Shown: positions 16,817 through 25,174, counted from the stretch's first letter. The stretch is DNA of 44,556 nt from an uncultured Collinsella sp. (GCA_900542635.1 UQOJ01000012.1:1-44556); one strand, 5' to 3'. The notes: generated from the sequence alone by a model not told the origin. Numbers and translations: made by a program.

Positions 16817-16862
16817 TTTATCTAGAACCAATTTGGTCCGCAAGAGAGAAATGGAGATGCGT

Positions 16863-17483
16863 ATGATCGCTAAGTTCGATTCCGCCCTCGTGCCATACGT
16901 TATCGAGCAGACGCCGCGCGGCGAGCGCAGCTACGATATCTATTCGCGCCTGCTCAACGACCGCATCATCTTCTTGGGCGAGGAGATCAACTCCGTCAGC
17001 GCCAACCTGGTCGTTGCCCAGCTGCTGCATCTTGAGAGCCAGGATGCCGAGAAGGATATCTCGCTCTACATCAATTCGCCCGGTGGCGAGGTCTACTCCG
17101 GCCTGGCGATTCTGGACACCATGAACTTCATCAAGCCGCAGGTCTCCACCATCTGCGTCGGTATGGCCGCGTCCATGGCCGCCGTGCTGCTTTCGGCCGG
17201 CGCTAAGGGCAAGCGCTTCTGCCTGCCGCACTCTAAGGTCATGATTCACCAGCCCAGCGGCGGTGCCCAGGGTCAGCAGACCGAGATCGAGATCGTTGCC
17301 GAAGAGATCAAGAAGACCCGTCGCGAGCTCAACCAGATCCTGTCCGACGCCTCGGGCCAGCCCATCGAGAAGGTCCAGGCCGACACCGAGCGCGACAACT
17401 ACCTGACCGCTTCCGAGGCCCTCGACTACGGTCTGATCGACCGTATCGTCACCTCGCGCGATCTCGCCGCGAAGGACGCCTAG
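16863..17483 (+). CDS. clpP: ATP-dependent Clp protease proteolytic subunit ClpP
   Basis: A 206-residue serine protease that forms a 14-mer chamber and degrades substrates unfolded by ClpX. Catalytic residues are visible: Ser104 in GMAASMAAVLLSAG, His in KVMIHQPSGG and Asp in ERDNYLTASEAL. INSPGGEVYSGLAILDTM is the substrate-binding strand region. ATG 16863 is favoured by GGAG six bases upstream; in-frame ATGs at 16851 and 16857 are possible. The stop is one base from the clpX ATG. Confidence 0.96.
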   Translation: MIAKFDSALVPYVIEQTPRGERSYDIYSRLLNDRIIFLGEEINSVSANLVVAQLLHLESQDAEKDISLYINSPGGEVYSGLAILDTMNFIKPQVSTICVGMAASMAAVLLSAGAKGKRFCLPHSKVMIHQPSGGAQGQQTEIEIVAEEIKKTRRELNQILSDASGQPIEKVQADTERDNYLTASEALDYGLIDRIVTSRDLAAKDA

Positions 17484-17484
17484 G

Positions 17485-18891
17485 ATGGCAGGAAACATGC
17501 AGGACAACTTTGACGAGAACGGCAACCCCATCCGCTGCTCCTTCTGCGGAAAAGAGCAGGGTCAGGTCCGTCGCCTCGTAAAGGGCCCGACCAACATCTT
17601 TATCTGTGACGAGTGCGTCGCCGCCTGTTCCGAGATTCTGGAGGAGTCGCTGGCTTCGGACTTTATGGACGCTGCCCGCAACGGCAAGCTGCCGGGCTTC
17701 CTCAACGACCACGGCCAGGCTGCATCCCAGCCCGCCGTGGACCCCGAGACCGAGGGCTTTGAGCTCGAGGACGACCGCCAGGTCATCACGCATGTGCCGA
17801 CGCCGCACGAGATCTATGACGAGCTTTCGGCCTATGTTATGGGTCAGGAGGACGCCAAGCGCGCCATGTCGGTGGCCGTGTACAACCACTATCGCCGCGT
17901 GATTGAGGGCGGCGCTGCGGTGTCTGCCTTTGATGACGACATGGGCTCGCAGTTCGATGACGATATGGACGAGGTAGAGCTCGCCAAGTCCAACATCCTG
18001 TTGCTCGGTCCCACCGGTACCGGTAAGACCCTGTTGGCCCAGACGCTCGCGCGCATCCTCGAGGTGCCGTTTGCTATCGCCGATGCCACCGCGCTCACCG
18101 AGGCCGGTTACGTGGGCGAGGACGTGGAGAACATCCTGCTCAAGCTCATCAATGCTGCCGATGGTGACATTGAGCGCGCTCAGGTGGGCATTATCTACGT
18201 GGACGAGATTGACAAGATCGCCCGTAAGGCCGAGAACCTCTCCATTACCCGCGATGTTTCGGGCGAGGGCGTTCAGCAGGCGCTGCTTAAGATTCTTGAG
18301 GGCACGGTGGCCAGCGTTCCGCCCACCGGCGGCCGCAAGCATCCCCAGCAGGAGCTGCTGCAGATTGACACGACCAACATCCTGTTCATCTGCGGCGGTG
18401 CCTTTGTAGGACTGGATAAGATCATCGCCGACCGCGTGGGAAACAAGGGCGTGGGCTTTAACTCCGAGATCGCCGGCCCCACCTCGGTTGACGAGAACGA
18501 CCTGCTGCGTCAGGTGCTCCCGCAGGACCTCAACGCCTTTGGCATGATTCCCGAGTTCGTGGGCCGTACGCCTGTTGTTACTCAGACACAGGCGCTCGAC
18601 GAGGACGACCTGGTGTCGATTTTGACCGAGCCCAAGAACGCCGTGGTGCGCCAGTACCGTAAGATGTTCCAGCTCGAGGACGTTGAGCTTGAGTTTGAGG
18701 ACGCCGCCCTGCACGAGATCGCCCGCATGGCGCTCGCCCGCAAGACCGGCGCCCGCGGCCTGCGCTCCATCTGCGAGGACGTGCTGCAGCAGACGATGTT
18801 CGACCTCCCCAGCGAGGAGGGTGTTTCCAAGGTCGTTGTGACCGAAGCCTCCGTAAAGGGCGAAGAGCAGCCTCAACGCATCTACGGGTAA
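17485..18891 (+). CDS. clpX: ClpX, ATP-dependent unfoldase of the ClpXP protease
   Basis: A 468-residue AAA+ protein. The N-terminal zinc-binding domain is CSFCGKEQ...ICDECVAAC. Walker A is GPTGTGKT (Lys181), the pore loop GYVGED, Walker B IIYVDEIDKIA, the RKH-type pore loop GGRKHP, and the C-terminal part contains IPEFVGR and KTGARGLRSICEDVL. An acidic insert, SAFDDDMGSQFDDDMDEVE, sits just before Walker A; variable acidic loops here are seen in other ClpX proteins. It is co-transcribed with clpP and ends at a strong terminator. Confidence 0.97.
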   Translation: MAGNMQDNFDENGNPIRCSFCGKEQGQVRRLVKGPTNIFICDECVAACSEILEESLASDFMDAARNGKLPGFLNDHGQAASQPAVDPETEGFELEDDRQVITHVPTPHEIYDELSAYVMGQEDAKRAMSVAVYNHYRRVIEGGAAVSAFDDDMGSQFDDDMDEVELAKSNILLLGPTGTGKTLLAQTLARILEVPFAIADATALTEAGYVGEDVENILLKLINAADGDIERAQVGIIYVDEIDKIARKAENLSITRDVSGEGVQQALLKILEGTVASVPPTGGRKHPQQELLQIDTTNILFICGGAFVGLDKIIADRVGNKGVGFNSEIAGPTSVDENDLLRQVLPQDLNAFGMIPEFVGRTPVVTQTQALDEDDLVSILTEPKNAVVRQYRKMFQLEDVELEFEDAALHEIARMALARKTGARGLRSICEDVLQQTMFDLPSEEGVSKVVVTEASVKGEEQPQRIYG

Positions 18892-18912
18892 ACCAGCCAA
18901 AAACGTGCTTAC

Positions 18913-18950
18913 AAATAGCCTCCGACCACCCGCGGTCGGAGGCTATTTTA
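18913..18950 (+). terminator. Terminator after clpX
   Basis: A 15-bp perfect stem (18913-18927 with 18934-18948), AAATAGCCTCCGACC with its complement, has a 6-nt loop and flanking A and T runs. It could work in both directions. Confidence 0.9.
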
Positions 18951-19043
18951 TATATACGCAATAACCCCAACTACCTGTGTTATTCTGTGTGTTTGTTTAA
19001 AGTCTCAGCAAAGTCCATTCAGACTGAAGTAATCGATACCTAA

Positions 19044-19158
19044 GGGGAGGAATGTAGGCCCGATTTTCGTAGATTCCGCACGAGCCGAAGACCACTTAAT
19101 GTGGTCTTCGTGCGAGCCAGGACTTGACCGAGCGAAAATCGGGCCTACATTCCTCCCC
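19044..19158. repeat. Large nested inverted-repeat element A (upstream of valS)
   Basis: Perfect 26-bp outer arms lie at 19044-19069 and 19133-19158. The inner hairpin is CGAAGACCAC (19086-19095), loop TTAAT, GTGGTCTTCG (19101-19110). The whole 115-nt element could extrude as a cruciform or fold as a branched RNA. It ends 20 nt before valS, so it would form the 5' leader of the mRNA if transcribed. I see no T-box motif in it. The architecture resembles the element at 21895-21995. Confidence 0.9.
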
Positions 19159-19178
19159 GACGGGCAAGGGAGAGATAT

Positions 19179-21875
19179 ATGGAAGAAATGCCCAAGAACT
19201 ACGATCCGTCGACCAACGAGCCGGCGATCCTGCAGAAGTGGCTCGACGGCGGCTACTACAAGCGCCGTGAGGGCGTGGGCGACTGCACCGTCACCATTCC
19301 GCCTCCCAACGTGACCGGCAAGCTCCACATGGGCCACGCTACCGACGACTCCATCCAGGACGCAATCATCCGTATGGCTCGCATGCGCGGTAAGTCCACG
19401 CGTTGGGTGCTCGGCACCGACCACGCCGGTATCGCTACGCAGACCAAGGTCGACAAGAAACTCAAGAGCGAAGGCATCAGCCGCCTGGAGATCGGCCGCG
19501 ATAAGTTTGTCGACGCCTGCTGGGATTGGACCCACGAGTACGGTGGCATCATCGTCGAGCAGATCAAACGTATGGGCTGCTCCGTCGACTTCGACAACGA
19601 GCGCTTCACCATGGACGAGGACTACGCCCAGGCCGTGCGCAAGGTCTTCTGCGACTGGTATCACGACGGCCTGATCTATCGTGGCAAGCGCATCGTCAAC
19701 TGGTGTCCCAACTGCACCACCGCCATCTCGGACGACGAGGCCGAGTATAAGGACGAGAAGGGCCACCTGTGGCACCTGCGCTATCCGCTGACCGAGCCGG
19801 TCAACGGCCAGGACTACATCGTCGTCGCCACCACGCGCCCCGAGACCATGCTCGGCGACACGGGCGTCGCCGTCTCCCCGAAGGACCCCGAGAAGGCTGC
19901 CTTTGTGGGTAAGACCGTTATGCTGCCGATCGTCAACCGTGAGATCCCCATCTTTGAGGATTGGCACGTCGATGCCAACTTTGGCTCCGGCTTCGTCAAG
20001 GTCACCCCGGCCCACGACCCCAACGATTACGCCATGGGTCAGGCCCACGACCTGCCGCAGATCAATATCTTCGATGAGCACGCGGTGGTCGTCGAGGGCT
20101 ACGGCGAGTTCACCGGCATGAACCGCGACGAGTGCCGCGAGGCCGTCGTCAAGTGGTTCGAGGAGCACGACCTGCTCGATCACGTCGAGGACCTCGATCA
20201 CTCCGTCATGCACTGCTACCGTTGCGACGCCGCGCTTGAGCCGTGGCTGTCCGAGCAGTGGTTCGTTGCCGTCGATAAACTCAAGGGGCCGGCGCTCGAC
20301 GCCGTCAACTCCGGCAAGGTCACCTTCCATCCCGCGCGCTGGACGCAGACCTACACCACCTGGATGGAGAACCTCAAGGACTGGTGCATCAGCCGCCAGC
20401 TGTGGTGGGGCCACCGCATCCCCGTGTTCTACTGCGAGGACTGTGGCTGGGAGGACGCTCTGACCGAGGACACCGACGTGTGCCCCAAGTGCGGCGGCCA
20501 TCACGTGCATCAGGACGAGAACGTGCTGGACACCTGGTTCAGCTCGCAGCTGTGGACCTTCGCCACGCAGGGCTGGCCGCAAAAGCCGGAGCTGCTCGAG
20601 GGCCATCATCCCACGACGGCGCTCGTCACCGCGCGCGACATCATCGCGCTGTGGGTCGCCCGTATGGTCATGAGCTCGCTGTACTTCCTGGACGAGGTGC
20701 CGTTTAAGGACGTCGTCATCTACCCGACGATTCTGGCCAAGGACGGCAGCCGCATGTCCAAGTCCAAGGGCAACGGCGTTGACCCCATGGACCTCATTGG
20801 CATGTACGGTGCCGACGCCATGCGCTACAACCTGCTCACGCTGTGCACCACCAACCAGGACGTCAAGTTCGACGCGAACATCGATAAGAAGACCAAGAAG
20901 CTCATCGACAGCCCACGCACCGAGCAGGCCAAGTCGTTTGTGACCAAGATCTGGAACGCCAGCCGCTTCCTGCTTATGAACATGGAGGGCTACACGCCCG
21001 GCGAGCCCGTCGTGGAGACGCCGGCCGACGCCTGGATGTTCAGCCGCTTGGCCAAGGCCGTCCAGATGGTCACCGAGGGTATTGAGAACTACACCTTTGG
21101 CGATATGGCCCGCGGCGTGCAGCAGTTCTTCTGGAACGAGGTCTGCGACTGGTATGTCGAGGTCACCAAGGCCCGCCTGAAGGGCGAGGGCCGTCTGCAG
21201 GCGCAGCGCAACCTGATCTTTGTGCTCGATACCTCCATTCGCCTGATGCACCCGCTTATGCCGTTTGTCACCGAGGAGATCTGGGACAACATGCCGGCGA
21301 GCGTGCTCGACCTGGATGCCGAGGGTAACGTGGACCGCGCCGAGGCGCTTATGATCGCCAAGTGGCCCGAGCCCGCCGACTACGCCAAGTATGTTGACGA
21401 GGACGCCGAGCGCGCGTTTGAGCTGTGCCGCGCCGTCGTTTCCGCCGCCCGCGCTACGCGTTCGCGTTATCGCTTGAGCCCCAAGGCCGAGCTCGACGTG
21501 GTCGTACGCGCCGGTGCCGAGGATATCGAGAAGCTCGAGAGCCTGCGCTCGACGATTGAGCCGCTGGCTAACACCGCCTCGCTGGTCATGGGTACCGACG
21601 TTGAGAAGCCGGCCGCGAGCATCGCCGTGGTCGACAGCGGCGTCGAGGTCTTTGTGGTGCTCGAGGGCAAGGTCGATCTTTCGGCCGAGAAGGCGCGCCT
21701 GGAGAAGGAGATCGCCGCGGCCCAGAAGGAGCTCGCCGGCTGCGAGAAGACGCTCGCGAACGAGGGCTTTGTGGCCAAGGCCGCGCCTGCGGTGGTCCAG
21801 AAGAAGAGGGACCGTGCAGCTGAGCTCAAGGAGATCCTGGCGGCGCTGACTGCTCAGGTTGCTGACTTCTCGTAG
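19179..21875 (+). CDS. valS: Valyl-tRNA synthetase
   Basis: An 898-residue class I synthetase. The HIGH-type motif is PPPNVTGKLHMGHA (HMGH at residues 50-53), and the KMSKS-type motif is GSRMSKSKGNG (about 525-529). The CP1 editing domain includes VVATTRPETMLGDTGVAV. Zinc-type cysteines occur in NWCPNCTTAI and in CEDCGW...CPKCGG. The C-terminal tRNA-binding coiled coil is VDLSAEKARLEKEIAAAQKEL.... ATG 19179 follows AAGGGAGAG; ATG 19188 is a second option. It is probably monocistronic. Confidence 0.97.
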   Translation: MEEMPKNYDPSTNEPAILQKWLDGGYYKRREGVGDCTVTIPPPNVTGKLHMGHATDDSIQDAIIRMARMRGKSTRWVLGTDHAGIATQTKVDKKLKSEGISRLEIGRDKFVDACWDWTHEYGGIIVEQIKRMGCSVDFDNERFTMDEDYAQAVRKVFCDWYHDGLIYRGKRIVNWCPNCTTAISDDEAEYKDEKGHLWHLRYPLTEPVNGQDYIVVATTRPETMLGDTGVAVSPKDPEKAAFVGKTVMLPIVNREIPIFEDWHVDANFGSGFVKVTPAHDPNDYAMGQAHDLPQINIFDEHAVVVEGYGEFTGMNRDECREAVVKWFEEHDLLDHVEDLDHSVMHCYRCDAALEPWLSEQWFVAVDKLKGPALDAVNSGKVTFHPARWTQTYTTWMENLKDWCISRQLWWGHRIPVFYCEDCGWEDALTEDTDVCPKCGGHHVHQDENVLDTWFSSQLWTFATQGWPQKPELLEGHHPTTALVTARDIIALWVARMVMSSLYFLDEVPFKDVVIYPTILAKDGSRMSKSKGNGVDPMDLIGMYGADAMRYNLLTLCTTNQDVKFDANIDKKTKKLIDSPRTEQAKSFVTKIWNASRFLLMNMEGYTPGEPVVETPADAWMFSRLAKAVQMVTEGIENYTFGDMARGVQQFFWNEVCDWYVEVTKARLKGEGRLQAQRNLIFVLDTSIRLMHPLMPFVTEEIWDNMPASVLDLDAEGNVDRAEALMIAKWPEPADYAKYVDEDAERAFELCRAVVSAARATRSRYRLSPKAELDVVVRAGAEDIEKLESLRSTIEPLANTASLVMGTDVEKPAASIAVVDSGVEVFVVLEGKVDLSAEKARLEKEIAAAQKELAGCEKTLANEGFVAKAAPAVVQKKRDRAAELKEILAALTAQVADFS

Positions 21876-21894
21876 TTCTTACTGAGGGGCGCGT

Positions 21895-21995
21895 CCCGAC
21901 GCTTTGCTCGCTACTGCGGACAGTCCTGCGCAAGACGGACAGCACATTAAGTGCTGTCCTTTGCGTGCGGAACTTGTATCGAGCAAAGCGTCGGG
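21895..21995. repeat. Large nested inverted-repeat element B (downstream of valS)
   Basis: Outer arms CCCGACGCTTTGCTCG (21895-21910) and its perfect complement (21980-21995) enclose an inner hairpin GGACAGCAC (21937-21945), loop ATTAA, GTGCTGTCC (21951-21959), with a further CGCAA/TTGCG pairing. Right of the inner hairpin both this element and element A read TGCG...ACTTG...CGAGC, which suggests common descent. Confidence 0.88.
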
Positions 21996-22101
21996 CCGCT
22001 CCTAGTGCGGTTACATGGCTGCTTGCAACTAGTTAGTTAGTGCCACTGGGTTGTGGCCTTGATCTCGCTGCAAGCGGATAAAGGCTGATATTGTCAACGC
22101 G

Positions 22102-22135
22102 AGGGGCTCATTCTTTTTGATGAGCCTCTTTTTCT
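22102..22135 (+). terminator. Intrinsic terminator just upstream of folC
   Basis: AGGGGCTCA (22102-22110) pairs over 9 bp with TGAGCCTCT (22121-22129) and is followed by a T run (TTTTTCT). It ends only about 20 nt before the folC start, leaving no room for a promoter between them. Either it ends valS transcription and folC depends on a promoter upstream of it, or it acts as an attenuator. Confidence 0.75.
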
Positions 22136-22155
22136 GTTATGGGGGACTTTGGGTT

Positions 22156-23499
22156 ATGGCTAAGCGTTCTGGGTCGTATGTCGTTCCTTTCTCGTTTGAG
22201 TTGCTTTCGTTTGATGAGGCTGTTGGGCTGGCTGCTGATACGGGGCGGATTTCTGGGGATGCTGGGCCTCTGCTCGAGACGGTTGTCGATATGCTCGATG
22301 AGCTGGGGCGTCCGGATGAGTATTTTGATTGCATTCAGGTTGCCGGTACTAATGGCAAGACTTCGACCACGCGTTTTTCGGCCGCTATCCTTCGCGGCGA
22401 GGGGCTCAAGACCGCGCTGTATACGTCGCCGCAGCTGGTACGCTATCCCGAGCGCATGGAGGTTGACGGGCGCGTTGTGAGTGACGAGGCATTTGCCCGT
22501 GGCGTTTCTGTCGCCGTCGAGGCGGGCTATCGTGTGAATGCTCGTCGTGTGGCGGCGGGGGAGCGCGCCTATACCATCACGCCGTTTGATCTGCTGACGG
22601 CTGCCGCACTTGTGGTGTTTGCCGAGGCCGCGGTGGATGTTGCCGTGCTCGAGGTTGGCATGGGCGGGCGTTGGGACGCCACGAGTGCGACCGATCCCGT
22701 TGCCGTTGCCATTACGGGCATTGGGCTCGATCACACACGTATTTTGGGCGACACGCTCGAGGCCATTGCGGGTGAGAAGGCTGCGGTCATTAAGCCCGGA
22801 CGCCTGGTTGTGCTGGGCGAGGGCACGCACGAGGCGAGCGTTCAACGCGTGATGGATGCACGTTGTCGCGAGTGCGGCATTGTGCCGCTGGTGGTGAACC
22901 ATGCCACGACCAAGGTTCCGGCTCACGTGGGCGATACAGTGGAGTTTAGCTGCACTACGCCGCGTGCCATCTATACGTCGAGCATGGTTAAGCCGGCGTA
23001 TCAGCCGCAGAATGCTGCGTGCGCGATTATGCTTTGCGAGGGGTATCTGGGTCGCGAGTTCGACCACGATGCGCTGGATGCATCGCTTATGGGTTGCCCC
23101 ACGCCGGGTCGTTTTGACGTGCTGGGGACCGATCCGCTCAAGCTGATTGACGCCTGTCATAATCCCCAGAGCTGCGAGAACTTTGTCAGCGCGCTGGATG
23201 AGATCGACCCGTGCGTGGAGAACCGCCCCACGCTGCTGTGCGCCGCGCTGGCCGATAAGGACGTGGCGGGCATCGTCGACGTGCTGATTCCCGCCTTTCC
23301 GCACGTAGTCGTGACCCAGACCGATTCCGACCGCGCCCTGCCGGCAGAGGAGCTTGCTGCCCTGGTGGGTGCCGATAAGCTTGCGGGCGTATACCCGAGC
23401 GTGTCCGAGGCCCTCGCTGCCTTCGATGCCGCAGGCGAGCCCTTCGTAGCAGCCGGTACCATCACCCTAGCCGGCGAAGTGGCCGGCCTGCTGCGCTAA
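22156..23499 (+). CDS. folC: Folylpolyglutamate synthase / dihydrofolate synthase
   Basis: A 447-residue Mur-ligase family enzyme that adds glutamate to folates (and possibly to dihydropteroate) using ATP. Features are the P-loop VAGTNGKTSTTRFSA, ALYTSPQLVRYPERMEVDGR, TPFDLLTAAALVVFAE, VLEVGMGGRWDATSATDP, GIGLDHTRILGDTLEAIAGEKAAVIKPG and the C-terminal LIDACHNPQSCENFVSAL (the AHNP-type motif). ATG 22156 (MAKRSG) is chosen over the frame-open 22117, which would lie inside the terminator. The gene follows valS, a pairing also seen in other Gram-positive genomes. Confidence 0.92.
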   Translation: MAKRSGSYVVPFSFELLSFDEAVGLAADTGRISGDAGPLLETVVDMLDELGRPDEYFDCIQVAGTNGKTSTTRFSAAILRGEGLKTALYTSPQLVRYPERMEVDGRVVSDEAFARGVSVAVEAGYRVNARRVAAGERAYTITPFDLLTAAALVVFAEAAVDVAVLEVGMGGRWDATSATDPVAVAITGIGLDHTRILGDTLEAIAGEKAAVIKPGRLVVLGEGTHEASVQRVMDARCRECGIVPLVVNHATTKVPAHVGDTVEFSCTTPRAIYTSSMVKPAYQPQNAACAIMLCEGYLGREFDHDALDASLMGCPTPGRFDVLGTDPLKLIDACHNPQSCENFVSALDEIDPCVENRPTLLCAALADKDVAGIVDVLIPAFPHVVVTQTDSDRALPAEELAALVGADKLAGVYPSVSEALAAFDAAGEPFVAAGTITLAGEVAGLLR

Positions 23500-23513
23500 C
23501 CCATCCCCTCAGC

Positions 23514-23580
23514 AGTTGCGGTGAAATAGGGACTGTTTTACAAGCCAGGAGCCCCAAACAGTCCGTATATCACCGCAACT
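23514..23580. repeat. REP-like palindromic repeat, copy 3
   Basis: 25-nt inverted arms at 23514-23538 and 23556-23580 differ at two positions and enclose a 17-nt spacer. The right arm carries the same core as copy 2 (CAGTCCGTATATCACCGCAA). It begins 15 nt after the folC stop. Confidence 0.9.
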
Positions 23581-23640
23581 CAAAAGCAGTCAATTTGGGA
23601 CGGGGCTTTTTGCTACCCTGTGCCCTGAGTTGACTCGCTT

Positions 23641-23800
23641 GCCACGAAATGGGCCTATCTACTACGTTTGACCGGTTACCCCCGACCATACGGAACATCG
23701 CGAAATTAAAACCGCAGGTAGACGGCTTGCGTATTTTGCGAAAACTCGGTTATGGTCGACCCATGCGGGTTAAACGTAGTAGATAGGCCGTTTTCGTGGC
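23641..23800. repeat. Large nested inverted-repeat element C (between folC and pepQ)
   Basis: 29-nt outer arms at 23641-23669 and 23772-23800 carry only two mismatches (arm core CCTATCTACTACGTTT). Weaker inner complements occur, for example GACCATA (23684-23690) with TATGGTC (23752-23758). The folC-pepQ gap (23500-23848) holds this element, REP copy 3 and the 31-bp palindrome, and no gene that I can see. Confidence 0.9.
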
Positions 23801-23814
23801 GCGGCGTTTGCAAG

Positions 23815-23845
23815 ATGCGGCAAAGGGACTGTCCCTTTGCCGCAT
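23815..23845. repeat. 31-bp perfect palindrome at the 3' end of pepQ
   Basis: ATGCGGCAAAGGGAC (23815-23829) and GTCCCTTTGCCGCAT (23831-23845) are perfect complements around a single T. It lies just past the pepQ stop (23849, minus strand). The centre GGGACTGTCCC recalls the GTCCC-type motifs of the other repeats. There is no T run, so it is not a canonical terminator. Confidence 0.9.
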
Positions 23846-23848
23846 TAC

Positions 23849-24937
23849 CTAGTCTAGGCGGACTGGGTCGTGGGGGTAGCCGTTGAGAATCTCGACGCCG
23901 GACTCGGTAACCAGAGCCAGGTCTTCGATACGGACGCCGGTGCGGCCGGGGAGGTAGATGCCCGGTTCGATGGAGAACGTCATGCCCGGCTCGATAACCT
24001 GCTCGTTGACGAGCGAAACATCGCCTGGCTCGTGGTCCTGCAGGCCGATCGAGTGGCCCAGGCGATGCGTAAAGTACTGTCCGTAGCCCGCATCTTCGAT
24101 TACGTCGCGCGCGACGCGGTCCAGGTCGCACATGCGCACGCCCGGGGCGATGAGCGCCTCGGCGGCCTCGTTGGCGCGGCGCACGATGTCGTAGATGCGT
24201 GCGGTCTCCTCGTCCGGCTCGCCCCAAAAGAATGTGCGTGTCATGTCCGAGCAGTAGTTGCGATGACGCCCACCAATGTCGAACAGCACCACGTCGCCGC
24301 GCTTGAGTACGGTGCCGTCGGGCTCGTGATGCGGGTCGCCCGCGTTGGCGCTAAAGCTCACGATGGGAGGAAAGCTAAAGCCCTCGCAGTCGTGCTTGCG
24401 GTACAGGCCGAGCATCTGGTCGGCAATTTCGCGCTCCGTCACGCCCTCGTGAACGAGCTTGATGGCGTCGGCCATCACGGCGTCGTTGGCGGCTGAGGAC
24501 ATGCGCATGAGCTCCTGCTCCGCGGCATCCTTGTGGGTGCGTGCGGCGGTGACGGCAAAGTCGCCCAGGAAGAACTCGCTCGCGGCGTGACGATCAATAA
24601 GGGGCATCAAAAAGCCGGAGCGCATAACGGTGTCGATGCCGAGCGGTTTGGTCGGATCTACCTCGCGAGCGATGGCGTCGGCCACGACGTCGGTATCGGT
24701 GTGATAGGCGACGCGGGCATTGTCGTACTCGGGCAGCTGATGCAGGGCGTTGACCAAGATCACCGGCTCGGCATCGCGTGCGAGCAGCACGCCGCAAAAA
24801 CGCTCGAACATATCGGCATAAAAGCCGGTCAGATAGTAGATCGACCACGGGTCGTTCACAAGCAGCTGCGCGCCGGGGTGCTGAGCCTCGAGCGCATCGA
24901 GCACGCGCGCCACGCGCTGGTCATCGACATGTGCCAT
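23849..24937 (-). CDS. M24-family aminopeptidase (Xaa-Pro dipeptidase/aminopeptidase type)
   Basis: A 362-residue cytoplasmic metallopeptidase with an N-terminal creatinase-like domain (LLVNDPWSIYYLTGFYADMFERF) and a C-terminal pita-bread domain. Metal ligands can be seen: the two Asp in VVLFDIGGRHRNYCSDMTRTF, His in THRLGHSIGLQDHE, and Glu in FSIEPGIY and GVRIEDLALV. It hydrolyses peptides with proline at the second position. ATG 24937 (MAHVDD) has AAAGGA upstream. The open frame extends to 24976, but that start lacks a ribosome site. It appears to be a single gene. Whether it is PepQ- or PepP-like is uncertain. Confidence 0.88.
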   Translation of the reverse strand: MAHVDDQRVARVLDALEAQHPGAQLLVNDPWSIYYLTGFYADMFERFCGVLLARDAEPVILVNALHQLPEYDNARVAYHTDTDVVADAIAREVDPTKPLGIDTVMRSGFLMPLIDRHAASEFFLGDFAVTAARTHKDAAEQELMRMSSAANDAVMADAIKLVHEGVTEREIADQMLGLYRKHDCEGFSFPPIVSFSANAGDPHHEPDGTVLKRGDVVLFDIGGRHRNYCSDMTRTFFWGEPDEETARIYDIVRRANEAAEALIAPGVRMCDLDRVARDVIEDAGYGQYFTHRLGHSIGLQDHEPGDVSLVNEQVIEPGMTFSIEPGIYLPGRTGVRIEDLALVTESGVEILNGYPHDPVRLD

Positions 24938-24977
24938 ACATCGTCCTTTCGCTAGGGTGCCACCATGGTATCCCAAG

Positions 24978-25027
24978 CCCGGCAGTTGGGGACGTTCCTT
25001 TTATGCCGGCACTTTGGGACATTCCTT
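24978..25027. repeat. Direct-repeat pair, GGCAnTTnGGGACnTTCCTT
   Basis: Two 23-nt units at 24978-25000 and 25005-25027 share the pattern CCGGCA-TT-GGGAC-TTCCTT, with a few differences, on a 27-nt period. They lie upstream of pepQ and beside REP copy 4. GGGAC/GTTCC resembles the motif inside the other hairpins. Confidence 0.7.
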
Positions 25028-25051
25028 AGCATTCCAGCGCGCTCTCATAAG

Positions 25052-25114
25052 TTGCGGTGAAATACGGACTGTTTAGCGGCCTGAAGCCATAAAACAGTCC
25101 GTATTTCACCGCAA
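25052..25114. repeat. REP-like palindromic repeat, copy 4 (perfect arms)
   Basis: Perfect 23-bp arms at 25052-25074 and 25092-25114 (TTGCGGTGAAATACGGACTG plus TTT) enclose a 17-nt spacer. It lies in the gap between pepQ and the 3' end of the glp-like operon. Confidence 0.92.
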
Positions 25115-25174
25115 TTGAGGAGGGGCGGGGTGGATGGCGGGGGTAGCTAAAGACCCCCGTCCTAAATTAGCTGC

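Noticed and set aside
19044..19178. T-box riboswitch upstream of valS.
   Set aside because: No T-box core sequence or specifier-loop arrangement is visible. The structure is a simple nested palindrome, similar to an element downstream of valS.
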